A DNA stretch of 64,000 nt from CAVSQX01 sp963730225 (GCA_963730225.1 CAVSQX010000004.1:1302001-1366000), one strand, 5' to 3'; positions 9,117-18,459 are shown, counted from the first letter of the stretch. Translations and numbers: made by a program. The notes: a model not told the origin generated them from the letters alone.

Positions 9117-10434
9117 AAATGAATCGTGGGTGACGAGCCTTATCGTATGCGCGATTTGAACCATTCACAAAGGCGGGGGAGATGTCATTTGATGGGCGGA
9201 AACAACAGCGCGTTGAGCTGCGCGGCCAGAGGGGGCGTTCGGTGTCTTCGTCGGTTAGAACGTGCTGCCCCTTCAATGCCGTGATCGTCGATTCGTAGCT
9301 GGGATCGTGATATGCCAACTCGGCGCGGCGGAGGGGAATGAGCAGTTCCTTGGCGCTGAAGCCATTGATTTGCGTGTAGGTCCAGGGCTTGTCACCACTG
9401 GCGTAGGGAAGGAGCCAATCGATCGCCTTGCGAATGGATCGGCCGTCGGGAGTTTGGTAGTTCCAAAGATCGACGTTCACGCGCTGGCCCAGATCGGCCA
9501 ACTCGGTCAGCGGCATCAGATTGAACATGCAGTACCAGAAGCTGCGCGTGCGGGCCAGTTCCAGCGGCTGACGGCCGTCGGGCTCGATCTGCCGGGCGAT
9601 GCGCGTCGTTTTAATCTGTTCGAGCAATCGCCGCGCCTCGGGTAGATCGCCGGCGTACATGGCGTAGACGACCAACTGCACATCGCACCAGGAACCGTGG
9701 TTGTTGGGAGAGGATTCTTCATCGTGGCCGTTTTTGCTGGTGCGGAGCCAGGAATCAAAATCGGCGATCCATTTTTGAAACTGTGCTTGATCGTGCGGAC
9801 TCCAATCGCTGGCGTCGGTGATCAGCGTGACGCTGTCGATGATCGGAACGAATCGCCGGGCTTCGATGATTCCCGCGCCATGTCCGGTGTCGACGCCTTT
9901 GGTCAGTTGGGCGTGCTGAAAGTTCGGGTTCATCCGCGTGGCCGGATCGATGAACCACGCCCGCACCAATGCGGCCGCACGATCGCTGTATTTCCGATCG
10001 CCGGTGAGATATCCGGCCAAACTCAGCACGGTCACCTGATCGGTCAGTTCATACAGCGGGATCGCATCGTAATCGGCGAACTCGGGATTCCGCTGGCCGT
10101 CGCGGGCCACATAGGGAAGATGATCGGGCGTGTCGGGATTGGGCCAGTAGTAGGCCGCGAGGCTCACGTAATCGTGCGGATCGACGCCGGGCAACGGATG
10201 CTTCTTGTTCACGACGCTATACGGGCCATCGGCCCGCGCCTTGTCGGCACTGGCCAGCAATTGCTTCACCGCCGGAACCACGCTTGGATCGCCGGCGCGA
10301 AATCTCGATTGCAGATCGAGAACAGCTCGGCCATCGCATTGGAAAAGCAGTGGAGCGGATTGCGCCCAGGCGAAGCAAGCGCAGGCCAGCAGGATCAACG
10401 CGAAAACATGTTTGTTGCATTTCACCTGATCCAT
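9103..10434 (-). CDS. Alginate-lyase-family protein, C-terminus frameshifted
   Basis: A secreted polysaccharide-lyase-like protein. A signal peptide follows the ATG at 10434 (hydrophobic VFALILLACACFAWAQS). The catalytic-domain segments TKGVDTGHGAGIIEARR and SSPNNHGSWCDVQLV match the alginate_lyase (PF05426) family, where Asn-His-Gly and nearby Tyr/Arg residues act in catalysis. The open frame runs past its natural end into the start of lepA. A one-base shift at the G5 run 9231-9235 restores the usual ending PPLAAQLNALLFPPIK with a stop at 9185. The substrate is not certain; uronate-rich polymers are likely. An upstream ATG at 10461 is less likely. Confidence 0.83.
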   Translation of the reverse strand: MDQVKCNKHVFALILLACACFAWAQSAPLLFQCDGRAVLDLQSRFRAGDPSVVPAVKQLLASADKARADGPYSVVNKKHPLPGVDPHDYVSLAAYYWPNPDTPDHLPYVARDGQRNPEFADYDAIPLYELTDQVTVLSLAGYLTGDRKYSDRAAALVRAWFIDPATRMNPNFQHAQLTKGVDTGHGAGIIEARRFVPIIDSVTLITDASDWSPHDQAQFQKWIADFDSWLRTSKNGHDEESSPNNHGSWCDVQLVVYAMYAGDLPEARRLLEQIKTTRIARQIEPDGRQPLELARTRSFWYCMFNLMPLTELADLGQRVNVDLWNYQTPDGRSIRKAIDWLLPYASGDKPWTYTQINGFSAKELLIPLRRAELAYHDPSYESTITALKGQHVLTDEDTERPLWPRSSTRCCFRPSNDISPAFVNGSNRAYDKARHPRFIYADS

Positions 10435-10522
10435 CGTAAGCCAATGCAATCGGTGGGACAATCGGCTCGACCGCCGCGGGATGTTGCGTTACCTTTTTGA
10501 AACAATGGCGGAGTTTTCAAGC

Positions 10523-11692
10523 ATGGCGCAGCGGCCAAAGCGAGTTCTGGTTAGCGGGTGTTACGATCTGATCCACGGCGGACACGTTGTTTTCTTCGAG
10601 ACGGCGGCGAAGTACGGCGATCTGTACGTCTGCATCGGTTCGGATCGCAACATTCAACTGCTCAAAGGCACGCCGACGCGGTTCACGGAAAAGGAACGGC
10701 TGTACATGGTGCAGTCGATCCGATTCGTGCACGAAGCGCGGGTCGCCGGCGGAAACGGGATGCTGGATTTTGAGCCGGACATGGCGGAAATCCGCCCGGA
10801 TTTTTTTGTCGTGAATCATGAAGGCGGAGGCGAAGAGAAACGGCAACTGTGCGCCAAGTACGGCGTGGAATACATCGAGCTGCCACGCATTCCCAAGCCC
10901 GGTTTGCCGCCGCGATCGAGCAGTGGAATCAAGCGGGAATTGCGCGCGGATTCCTCCGGCTGGCAAACCGATCAGCCACCATATCGGCTGTGCCTGGCCG
11001 GCGGATGGATGGATCAGCCGTTTGTCTCGAAACACGCGCCGGGATCGGTCGTGGTGGTGAACATTCATCCGACTCGGGAATTCAATCTTCGCTCGGGCAT
11101 GGCCACCAGCACGCGGCAGTTCTGGCGGAAAATTTATTCGGCGAATTTATTTCCCGACAATCCCGGCGAGTTGGCCAAGCTGCTTTTCGGTTACGAGAAT
11201 CCGCCGGGGAAGAAAGATGTCGCCGGGTCGCAGGATGCGATCGGACTGACGCATCCGGGCATCAATCGGCTCTACTACAACGGCGGATATTGGCCGGAGA
11301 AAATTGAATCGTGCACCGATGAATCGATCTGCAATTGGCTCGAATCGCACGTTCGGTTAATCGAGCTGTTTCAGCGTTCGCCCGGATACGATCCGCTGAC
11401 CAGGCAACATCTCACCCGTGAAGGCGTCGCCCGCTTGGGAAAAGCCGGCGACGACTGCTGGCGGGCGATTCTGGACACGGACTTGAATCGGCTGGGCCAA
11501 TCGATGACGGCGACGCACGATGCCTGGCGCGAGATTCTGCCGCTGACGACCAGCCCCCAAATCGACGCCGAATTGAACAACTATAACTGCATCTCCACCG
11601 GCCGAATCACCAGCGGCTGCGGCGGCGGCTACATTTATTTGGCCACCGAGCAGCAAGTGCCCGATAGTTTTACCGTGAAGATTCGCCGATAA
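10523..11692 (+). CDS. Nucleotidyltransferase fused to a GHMP-kinase-like domain
   Basis: The N-terminal half is a HIGH-type nucleotidyltransferase: VLVSGCYDLIHGGHVVFFE carries the HxGH motif, with a downstream SSSGIKREL segment in the place of the ISSTxI motif. The C-terminal half (from about residue 150) resembles GHMP kinases: YRLCLAGGWMDQP, DAIGLTHPGINRLYYNGG and a glycine-rich GRITSGCGGGYIYLAT near the end. The usual GHMP ATP loop PxxxGLGSSAA is not obvious; SGMATSTR is the nearest candidate. It may activate a sugar phosphate for glycan synthesis, but no substrate can be named. The start at 10523 has GGAG nine bases upstream; in-frame ATGs at 10505 and 10481 are alternatives. Confidence 0.78.
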   Translation: MAQRPKRVLVSGCYDLIHGGHVVFFETAAKYGDLYVCIGSDRNIQLLKGTPTRFTEKERLYMVQSIRFVHEARVAGGNGMLDFEPDMAEIRPDFFVVNHEGGGEEKRQLCAKYGVEYIELPRIPKPGLPPRSSSGIKRELRADSSGWQTDQPPYRLCLAGGWMDQPFVSKHAPGSVVVVNIHPTREFNLRSGMATSTRQFWRKIYSANLFPDNPGELAKLLFGYENPPGKKDVAGSQDAIGLTHPGINRLYYNGGYWPEKIESCTDESICNWLESHVRLIELFQRSPGYDPLTRQHLTREGVARLGKAGDDCWRAILDTDLNRLGQSMTATHDAWREILPLTTSPQIDAELNNYNCISTGRITSGCGGGYIYLATEQQVPDSFTVKIRR

Positions 11693-11744
11693 GAGCGTAT
11701 GATTTGATGAGCCGCCCGATCGCGGATAAATTCGGCGGCCACAC

Positions 11745-11817
11745 GGCAGCGTAGCTCAGTTGGCAGAGCAGGGGATTCATAAGCCCCGGGTCACAGGTTC
11801 GAGTCCTGTCGCTGCTA
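11745..11817 (+). tRNA. tRNA-Met (CAT anticodon)
   Basis: The cloverleaf is complete. The 7-bp acceptor stem GGCAGCG pairs with CGCTGCT (one G-U), the D arm contains GTAGCTCAGTTGGCAGAGC, the anticodon stem GGGGA/CCCC encloses TTCATAA, and the T arm is CAGGTTCGAGTCCTG. No CCA is encoded. The CAT anticodon could be elongator Met or lysidine-modified Ile; initiator is unlikely because the anticodon stem lacks the three G-C pairs. The stop codon of the opposite-strand glycosyltransferase overlaps its last three bases. Confidence 0.95.
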
Positions 11818-13071
11818 TTTCGGGGAGTTGGCCGCGGTTTGTAACACGTCAAGCAGTCGTTGGCCGAAGGATTCCAGGTTGGTCGCCGCCGCCTGCTGGC
11901 GAGCCTGCTCGCCCATTTGCAGCCGCAGGGATTGGTCGGCTGCGAGTTTTTCGACGCAGGCGGTAAGGGATTCGAGGTCGTCGCAGGCGCGGATGAAGCC
12001 GTCGAGGCTGGCGCGAACCACGCTGCCGCTGTTCGGCGTCGTCACGATTGGGAGCCCGCTGGCCATCGCCTCCAGCACGGCCACCGACGATCCTTCGCAG
12101 GTGGAGGGGAAGAGAAAAATGTCGAATTGCGCCAGCCGTTGCCCGATCGCCGAGCGCGGGACCGCTCCGGTGAATTCGATGAATTTTCGATGCTCATCCA
12201 AAATGAGGGGTCGCAGCTGCTCGAGGCCGACCATGACGAACCGCAGGTTGGGGCCGGCCAGCCGGCGGGCAATTTGGAAGAAAACGGGCGCACCCTTTCG
12301 CAGACAAACCGCGCCGACGAACCCGATGGTCAGTGGACCGCTGCGTCCGCGGCGGTTGATCGATGGATATTGGGAGGCGTCGATCGGATACGGATTGGTC
12401 GCGATTTTTTCCGGTGCGATTCCCTGGGCGATCAGGGAGTTGCGGACGTAGTCGGAGCCGCAGGTGATGCGATCGAGCAGCGGCCAGGTGGCGGATTCGA
12501 TTTCCTGGGCGATGGAAAAATCCGGGGCGGCTCGGGAGGTTTCCCAATCGGGATATTTTTCGGCCTGCCGAGCGGCCTGGGCGCGCTCCTCGGCGGCGGG
12601 GGCGATGATTTGATCGGCGACCGTGGCGATGCCGGCCTGACGCGCGGCGGCCAGGACACGCGGATCGATGTTGCGGATGAAGCCGAAGACGGCGTTGGCG
12701 CCGGCGAAACCGCGGCGAATGATCCAATCGGCGGTTGCGTTGGACGACCATCGCCAGAATGCTTCGCCGCTGGAGAATTTCCGCCAGACCAGGCGCTGTT
12801 TGAGCACCAGAGGAAAATTAGTCCGCACCAGCCGCGGCGGAATTTCATCGCAGCGGCGTTCGATCAATCCGCGCACGAAGGCCGGTCCGAATCGGCCGAC
12901 GGTGTTGCGGAGAAGATCCGAAGTTATTCCCCGTTTGAGAAACCATTCGCTGTACATCACCTCCAACGCACCGGCCCGATGCAGCGCCAGCGGAACGGCG
13001 TAATGCAGGCGCCAGCCGTCCTGAACGACGGCGACGTGCAAATCGTCGGCGGATTTTGGTTCGCTGTGCAA
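11815..13071 (-). CDS. GT4-like glycosyltransferase (418 aa)
   Basis: A GT-B fold enzyme expected to add a sugar from a nucleotide donor during cell-surface glycan assembly. The C-terminal donor domain has IGFVGAVCLRKGAPVFF and the acid-rich motif EGSSVAVLEAMASGLPIV followed by TTPNSG, in which two glutamates contact the donor. The N-terminal half contains DGWRLHYAVPLALHRAG. The start is TTG at 13071, with GAGG four bases upstream, seven bases after the TPR gene stop, so both probably form one operon. It resembles the other family-4 enzyme at 17187-18458 in layout. The sugar is unknown. Confidence 0.88.
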   Translation of the reverse strand: MHSEPKSADDLHVAVVQDGWRLHYAVPLALHRAGALEVMYSEWFLKRGITSDLLRNTVGRFGPAFVRGLIERRCDEIPPRLVRTNFPLVLKQRLVWRKFSSGEAFWRWSSNATADWIIRRGFAGANAVFGFIRNIDPRVLAAARQAGIATVADQIIAPAAEERAQAARQAEKYPDWETSRAAPDFSIAQEIESATWPLLDRITCGSDYVRNSLIAQGIAPEKIATNPYPIDASQYPSINRRGRSGPLTIGFVGAVCLRKGAPVFFQIARRLAGPNLRFVMVGLEQLRPLILDEHRKFIEFTGAVPRSAIGQRLAQFDIFLFPSTCEGSSVAVLEAMASGLPIVTTPNSGSVVRASLDGFIRACDDLESLTACVEKLAADQSLRLQMGEQARQQAAATNLESFGQRLLDVLQTAANSPK

Positions 13072-13077
13072 CGCGCC

Positions 13078-14262
13078 TCACGGCTCAAGGGACGTGCGCG
13101 TCGTGGGTCCGGCGACGGCTTGCTCCAGTTTCATCGGATCCAATCCGTGGTGACGAAGGGCATCGTAATCGAGCAGCAGATCGATGTTGTATCCAGAGAA
13201 GTTGAACATGCAGCGACGATAGAAAGCGACGGCCTGATCGGAGTTGCCGTGATTTTCGAGGTAGCGGCCGGCCAAATAAAAGATCGAGATTCGATCCGCG
13301 GCGTCGGCGGTCGTGAGAATGGCGTCGATTTTATCCGTATCCGGTGTGGCACTGCCTGCCTGCATCGCGTCATTCAACACCGCGCCAAACTTCGCCAGCG
13401 TGGATTTTTGATCGGGGAGCGCGGCGACCACCTTCATCGCCGAGTCGCGGGCTGCGGTGTCGTTCATTGCATCGGCGATGATGGCCATGTGCAGCGGCGA
13501 GATCGCGCCGGGATCGCTCGTGACTCGTTGCGAGAGAACCTGAAGCGCTTCCTTTTGCCGATTTTCGAGCATGTCCAAGCACGCCAGTTGCAGTGTCTCC
13601 TGGCTGTTGAGCGGCGCGGGGCGAGTGGTGAAGTAAGCGCGCGTCGCGGCGGCGGCGGCGGCGCGATCGCCGTGGCCGGTGTGCAGGCACCAGGCGTACC
13701 AACGAAAGGGACTGTCGGAATAATGATCGATCTCATCCTTGATGATTTGCTGGCCGCCGTCCCAATCGCCGACGCCGGTGTGCGCGCCGGCGTCGCATAC
13801 CATGGCCCAGCCGGAAGCGGTTTGAGCGGCGGCGTCGGCGTAGGGAAGAGCTTTTTCATATTGTCCCCGGGCCATGTAGTAGTGGGCGATTTCGACCTGA
13901 ACCCAGGCGTGTTGCAAGGAGTAATCGGGCTGAAGCAGGAATTGGCTGAGCGTTGCCAGCCAGCGATCGTCCTGGTTTTGCTGACGGTAGATGTCGGCCA
14001 GTGCTTCGTAGCCGCGCAGGTCGGGCGATGAGGCGATGTATTCGTTGAAACAGCGCTCGGCATCGGTCCATCTGCGGAGTTGGGCGTACTTGCTTCCCAA
14101 GGCAAACGCCACCACCGGATTCGTACCGTGCTGTGCCTCCCAGGCGACGGCTTTGGCGTCGTCCCAATGGGCTCGAATTTGCTGGGCGATCACCAACGGC
14201 GACAGCGGGCTGACATAATGAATCCAACTGAAGGTGTTTGCCGGAACTTTTTCGCCGTACAT
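13078..14262 (-). CDS. TPR-rich protein, second half of a two-gene or split unit
   Basis: A cytosolic-looking or periplasmic helical repeat protein with several tetratricopeptide-like repeats, for example WTDAERCFNEYIASSPDL, YEALADIYRQQNQDDRW and GQYEKALPYADAAAQ. No signal peptide is visible. Its ATG overlaps the stop of the upstream gene as TGATG, which allows translational coupling. However, the combined sequence reads smoothly from DSTSFDLTQ into LMYGEKVPANTFSW with a frame change near 14270, so the two genes may be one protein of about 935 residues broken by an indel. I cannot decide between these from the sequence. Neighbouring glycosyltransferases suggest a role in glycan export or assembly. 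Confidence 0.65.
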   Translation of the reverse strand: MYGEKVPANTFSWIHYVSPLSPLVIAQQIRAHWDDAKAVAWEAQHGTNPVVAFALGSKYAQLRRWTDAERCFNEYIASSPDLRGYEALADIYRQQNQDDRWLATLSQFLLQPDYSLQHAWVQVEIAHYYMARGQYEKALPYADAAAQTASGWAMVCDAGAHTGVGDWDGGQQIIKDEIDHYSDSPFRWYAWCLHTGHGDRAAAAAATRAYFTTRPAPLNSQETLQLACLDMLENRQKEALQVLSQRVTSDPGAISPLHMAIIADAMNDTAARDSAMKVVAALPDQKSTLAKFGAVLNDAMQAGSATPDTDKIDAILTTADAADRISIFYLAGRYLENHGNSDQAVAFYRRCMFNFSGYNIDLLLDYDALRHHGLDPMKLEQAVAGPTTRTSLEP

Positions 14263-15896
14263 CAAACAGGTACCTGGGTCAAGTCGAAGGAGGTGCTGTC
14301 GAGGTTTCGCCAAAGGGAGTTGAAGACCGCGTCCGAACCATGGCGGACGTTGTCAGTCACGTTCCACAGGGGAATCGCGTTGATGGTTAAATTATCTCGC
14401 GGGACGGCGGCGAGAGCAGTTTGGACCGCCGGTTCGTCATCGTGATGCATGAGCCCGTACGCCTGAATCAGGCTGCGATACGGATGATCGGCCACCAGCG
14501 GCTGAACCTGGGTGGTGAAATCGCTGGCATCGACACACCATTGGCATGCGATCAGGTCCGCGCGGCGGCGAGTTTGTGCGAAAGTGATTTCCTGAATCAT
14601 CCGTGCCACCGCGGCCCAGGACGGCTCGCCGGAATCTTTGTCGGGAGCGCCCTGGTCGATGAGCGATTGGCAGATAGTTTCGCGGCCGGTTGGATTGCCG
14701 CCGGGACGCTTGAGTTGATGTATTTGGTGGATCACGGATTTGGGAAACGCCGGCATTTTCTCGAGCTGATCGCCCAGCATTTCACTGAAAATTTGCGGGC
14801 CCTGCTCGCTTAGCTCATTGAGCATTCCCGGGCCGGTTTGATCGCACATGGCGTCGATGAGCCGCAGGCACTGGGGATTGGCCGTCAACGCGGATTGGGC
14901 AAGATTCATCTCCGCGGCCTGGCAGCCGGTGTTCTCGGCAGTGAGGAAAGCTAAAAAAGCGCCCAGCGGCGACAGCGAAGAATCGGCGGCGATTAAATCT
15001 TTGAGTTTGTTTGCGTCATAGCGGCAGAAGGGATCGAGCAAAGCGACCCACTTGGGCGGCGGGGGCGATGGCAAGAGTGCCGCTCGCTGTAAATCTGCCA
15101 GAGCCATCCCCTGTATGCCGACCAGGGCCCGAGCATACGCTCGATGCCAAAGCGCCCATGCTGAATCCGGCTCGGCGGCAACCATCCGCTGCGAATAGAG
15201 CAGTGCCCGGGCAGCATAAACGCGGTTTTCCGTGCTCCACTGTAAACGCGTGAGCTGGCTGAGATTGGCGTAAGCGCGAACCAGCATGCCCAAGCTCTGC
15301 GGTGATTCGCCATCGGTGCGGATCGTCTCGTGCGTCAAGCGGATGGCGGCTAATTGCGAAAGCTCATCCAAGTGTCCGACCAACCCTTCGGCTTCCAACT
15401 GGCCCGGCGCCAAGGCGTTGACGTCGTTGGAGGTCCCCGTGTAACCGTGCTGGCGCAGAGCGTCGATGAATTCGCCGCGAGACAGCTTCTCGGCGGTCTC
15501 GACAATCGCTGTGTACGTGGGTGGGAAATTTGCGCCGACCAATTCTCCGGTCCAGAGAACCTGCGGGTCGGCGGTGGAACGGGCACGTATCGTGATCTGC
15601 TTGCCTGCGACCGACGGTGTAAGCAATTGATCGGCAGGCGGATCATCGCGCCATTCGCGCAGGGATTGGTCGCGCGTTTGCAGACCCAGGCCATCGCGCG
15701 CCGCAATCAGCCACGCCTGGCGATAGAGCTCCCAGGCGAGCAGGCCGTAGTGTTTGGGGTATGCCTGTCGTTGGCCGACGGCCAGCCAGACGACGTTATG
15801 ACCGGGCGATGCCGTCGGCGCATCGGCAACCGCCGTGGCCACGGAGATCAGCACGAAAAGAAATGCCGGCAGTTTTGCGCCCACGGGCATATCCAC
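14262..15896 (-). CDS. Exported TPR-rich protein, first half
   Basis: 544 residues beginning with a probable signal peptide (LPAFLFVLISVATAVADA). The body is rich in helical repeat segments, for example NRVYAARALLYSQRMVAAEP and SAWALWHRAYARALVGIQ, and mixed hydrophilic helices. No catalytic motif is seen. TPR proteins of this type scaffold complexes in the periplasm or at the envelope. Its stop overlaps the start of the next TPR gene. A frame change near 14270 may really join the two into one secreted protein. No function can be named; the operon context with a glycosyltransferase points to surface polysaccharide work. Confidence 0.65.
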   Translation of the reverse strand: MDMPVGAKLPAFLFVLISVATAVADAPTASPGHNVVWLAVGQRQAYPKHYGLLAWELYRQAWLIAARDGLGLQTRDQSLREWRDDPPADQLLTPSVAGKQITIRARSTADPQVLWTGELVGANFPPTYTAIVETAEKLSRGEFIDALRQHGYTGTSNDVNALAPGQLEAEGLVGHLDELSQLAAIRLTHETIRTDGESPQSLGMLVRAYANLSQLTRLQWSTENRVYAARALLYSQRMVAAEPDSAWALWHRAYARALVGIQGMALADLQRAALLPSPPPPKWVALLDPFCRYDANKLKDLIAADSSLSPLGAFLAFLTAENTGCQAAEMNLAQSALTANPQCLRLIDAMCDQTGPGMLNELSEQGPQIFSEMLGDQLEKMPAFPKSVIHQIHQLKRPGGNPTGRETICQSLIDQGAPDKDSGEPSWAAVARMIQEITFAQTRRRADLIACQWCVDASDFTTQVQPLVADHPYRSLIQAYGLMHHDDEPAVQTALAAVPRDNLTINAIPLWNVTDNVRHGSDAVFNSLWRNLDSTSFDLTQVPV

Positions 15897-15987
15897 GTTT
15901 GTTCCTGTTCAAAGGGTGTTATCTTCTAACCTATTCCGGTCCGGCTGAAAAGTTGTGGCGGGAACGGCGGGCTTTAAAATGTGAGTC

Positions 15988-17163
15988 ATGAGAAAATCAG
16001 CGGTTTGCTGGATCGTGTTGGCTGGATTTACGGGATGCTCGGTGATGTCGACAAAAAATAGAACCGCCGATGAAACTCCCGCGCCGCGCGTAGCGGCGAT
16101 CGATCAGGCGATGCAGCCGTTTGTCGATCAGGGACAGCTCAGCGGAGCGGTAACGCTGGTGGCGGATGAGGATCGCATTCTGCATCTCTCGGCGATCGGC
16201 CGGCGCAATCTGGAAGAGAATCTGCCGATGGAAACGGACACGATTTTCTGGGTGGCGTCGATGACCAAGCTGATGACGGCCAGCTCGATCATGATGCTTC
16301 AGGAGGAGAACAAGCTTTCGATTGAAGATCCGGTGGCGAAGTACATTCCACAGTTCGCCGACTTGCGGACGCCGTCGGGCAAGCCGGCCAATTTGACTCT
16401 GCGACAACTGATTACGCACACCAGCGGATTGGCCGAGGCCACGCCGAAGGAGGCGCGGCAGGCGCACACGCTGGGGGATTTGATTCCGTTTTATCTGGCC
16501 AAGCCGATGCAGTTCGAGCCGGGCACGCAGTGGAAGTATTGCCAGTCGGGAATCAACACGCTGGGGCACATTATCGAGATTGTCTCGGGCATGTCGTATC
16601 CGGATTTTCTCAAGCAGCGGATTTTTGATCCGATGGGAATGAAGGACGCGACGTTCTATCCCACGCCGGAGCAAGTTCAGCGGCTGGCGGTGTCGTACAA
16701 AATGGAAGACGGAAAGTTGACGCCAACCGAAATCGGGCTGATTGCCGGGGCGATCAGCGACCACAACCGGTATCCGGCGGCCAACGGCGGGTTGTTCATC
16801 ACGGCGGAGGAATATTGCCGGTTCTGTCAGATGCTGCTCGATGGCGGAACGCTGGATGGAAGGCGATATCTTCAGGCCCAAAGCATCGGGCAGATGACCA
16901 GCAACCAAACCGATGATCTGCCCAGCGTCGGGTTTATTCCAGGCAGCCGATGGGGATTGGGATTTGGAATCGTCAGCGAACCGACGGGCATCACGGCAAT
17001 GCTGTCGCGCGGCACCTTCGGCCACGGCGGAGCGTATGGAACCCAGGCGTGGATCGATCCGGTGCGGAAGCGGATTTACATCCTCATGATTCAGCGGGCG
17101 GATCTGCCTAATTCGGATGCGTCGGAGTTTCGGCGCGCCTTCCAGACCGCGGCGGCACAGTGA
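15988..17163 (+). CDS. Beta-lactamase-family serine hydrolase, likely lipoprotein
   Basis: An esterase or D-alanyl carboxypeptidase-like hydrolase of the class C beta-lactamase fold. The nucleophile motif is S91-M-T-K94 (in FWVASMTKLMTA). The second catalytic position is Y184 in WKYCQSGINTLG, where the usual Asn of YxN is Gln. The third motif is a His-Gly-Gly, FGHGGAYGTQ. The start MRKSAVCWIVLAGFTGCS gives a lipoprotein-like signal with Cys17 as the likely lipidation site, so it probably sits at the outer membrane. These proteins hydrolyse many esters and peptides; the substrate is unknown. It is transcribed divergently from the TPR genes. Confidence 0.85.
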   Translation: MRKSAVCWIVLAGFTGCSVMSTKNRTADETPAPRVAAIDQAMQPFVDQGQLSGAVTLVADEDRILHLSAIGRRNLEENLPMETDTIFWVASMTKLMTASSIMMLQEENKLSIEDPVAKYIPQFADLRTPSGKPANLTLRQLITHTSGLAEATPKEARQAHTLGDLIPFYLAKPMQFEPGTQWKYCQSGINTLGHIIEIVSGMSYPDFLKQRIFDPMGMKDATFYPTPEQVQRLAVSYKMEDGKLTPTEIGLIAGAISDHNRYPAANGGLFITAEEYCRFCQMLLDGGTLDGRRYLQAQSIGQMTSNQTDDLPSVGFIPGSRWGLGFGIVSEPTGITAMLSRGTFGHGGAYGTQAWIDPVRKRIYILMIQRADLPNSDASEFRRAFQTAAAQ

Positions 17164-17186
17164 CGGCCGAGCCGCACGAAAGAGAC

Positions 17187-18458
17187 CTACCTCGTGCTGG
17201 GCAGAATGCGATATTGCGATTCGCTCAGCGGCCGGCCAGCGCGGAAATTCATCACGGCTCCCTCGAGCAATTGCGCCTGGCGCGGAAGATAGAAATGGGT
17301 GCTCTTGTCCAGGGCACGATAGGACATTTCGCGAAGCAATTTGCGATCGGAGTCGAGCCGGCCGATCGCCTCAGCCAGGGCGGCGGCGTCGCGCGCCGGA
17401 ACGATCAGACCGTCGACGCCGTTGGTGACGACATCGCCGCAATTGGGCGTGGCGATCACCGGCAACGCCTGAGCCATCGCCTCGACTTGCGTGATGGCAA
17501 AACCGTCGGAGATCGTCGGCAGCACGAAGACGTCGGCGCTGCGATACCAGTCGTTGGTCTGGTCGCGCGTCACCCGTCCGACGAACTGGATGTTGGACGG
17601 CGCTGTCGCCCGCGCGGCGGGGGAAATCTGCACGGGGCCAGCCACCACGATGCGAATGCGCGGATTGTCGCGCAGCAGCTTGGCCGCCTCGATCAGGTAT
17701 TGAATTCCCTTGCGGAGAATGACGCTGCCGATCCACAGCACGGTGAGCTGACCGTCCATGTTTTTGCGGGCCGGGACGTGCATCTTCTCCGCCTCGTAGG
17801 CGACGGGCACCGCGAAAATTTTTTCGCTCGGCACGCCCTGTCGGATCAAGGCTTGGCGGGACCACTGGGAATTGACCATCACCATGGAAGCGGCGTTCCA
17901 TTCGGTGCTCATCCGCTGCCAATATTCGTCGGGAATTCGTCCCGGCAGCGCTTCCCAGCCGGGCCAGCGCTGGGCCTCTTCCAGGACGATTTCTTCCTCC
18001 ACTCGTGCCGGATCGATCTGGTCGCAGATCGTGGTGACGCCGTGTTGCCGCATCAGGTCGAAGGTTTCCAGGCAACCGGTGTTGAATCCGAAGAAAACAT
18101 CCTTTTGCGGATCGAGCTCCTGGCGGCGCAAATCGTCGGCGACGGCGGTGGCAAACCAACGGCCGATTCGCAGATACTCGAAATGGTATTCGGCCAACGT
18201 CTGGCTTGACCGGTGGTGCCGAAGCAAATCCCAGGCGGTTCGCAGATTGAATGAAACCACCATCGAATTGGGGATGTCCGGATGGCTGCGTCCGGCAAAG
18301 GCGCGGCAGAATTTCGGGCCGATGCGGAGAACGGACTTTCCCCAGCGGCACCAGGCGTCGGTGTAAAGAACGCGAAGCTCATCCTTGTAAACGAAACCGC
18401 GCGGCAGGCCATAGTGTTGGCGAGCGCCGATCTGAGAAACAATCCAGCGGAATTGCAT
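17187..18458 (-). CDS. GT4-like glycosyltransferase (423 aa)
   Basis: A GT-B glycosyltransferase for glycan assembly. Recognisable segments are TVLWIGSVILRKGIQYLIEA in the donor domain and the motif DGFAITQVEAMAQALPVIA followed by TPNCG, the usual E-x7-E region. The N-terminal part has WIVSQIGARQHYGLPRGF. The ATG at 18458 comes one base after the stop of the polymerase gene, so the two are almost certainly cotranscribed. It follows the methyltransferase and polymerase in the minus-strand operon. The sugar donor and linkage are unknown. Confidence 0.9.
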   Translation of the reverse strand: MQFRWIVSQIGARQHYGLPRGFVYKDELRVLYTDAWCRWGKSVLRIGPKFCRAFAGRSHPDIPNSMVVSFNLRTAWDLLRHHRSSQTLAEYHFEYLRIGRWFATAVADDLRRQELDPQKDVFFGFNTGCLETFDLMRQHGVTTICDQIDPARVEEEIVLEEAQRWPGWEALPGRIPDEYWQRMSTEWNAASMVMVNSQWSRQALIRQGVPSEKIFAVPVAYEAEKMHVPARKNMDGQLTVLWIGSVILRKGIQYLIEAAKLLRDNPRIRIVVAGPVQISPAARATAPSNIQFVGRVTRDQTNDWYRSADVFVLPTISDGFAITQVEAMAQALPVIATPNCGDVVTNGVDGLIVPARDAAALAEAIGRLDSDRKLLREMSYRALDKSTHFYLPRQAQLLEGAVMNFRAGRPLSESQYRILPSTR

Positions 18459-18459
18459 G

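Noticed and set aside
11860..14031. 723-residue plus-strand open frame
   Set aside because: It is an antisense shadow of the glycosyltransferase and TPR genes, made possible by the G+C-rich codon pattern.
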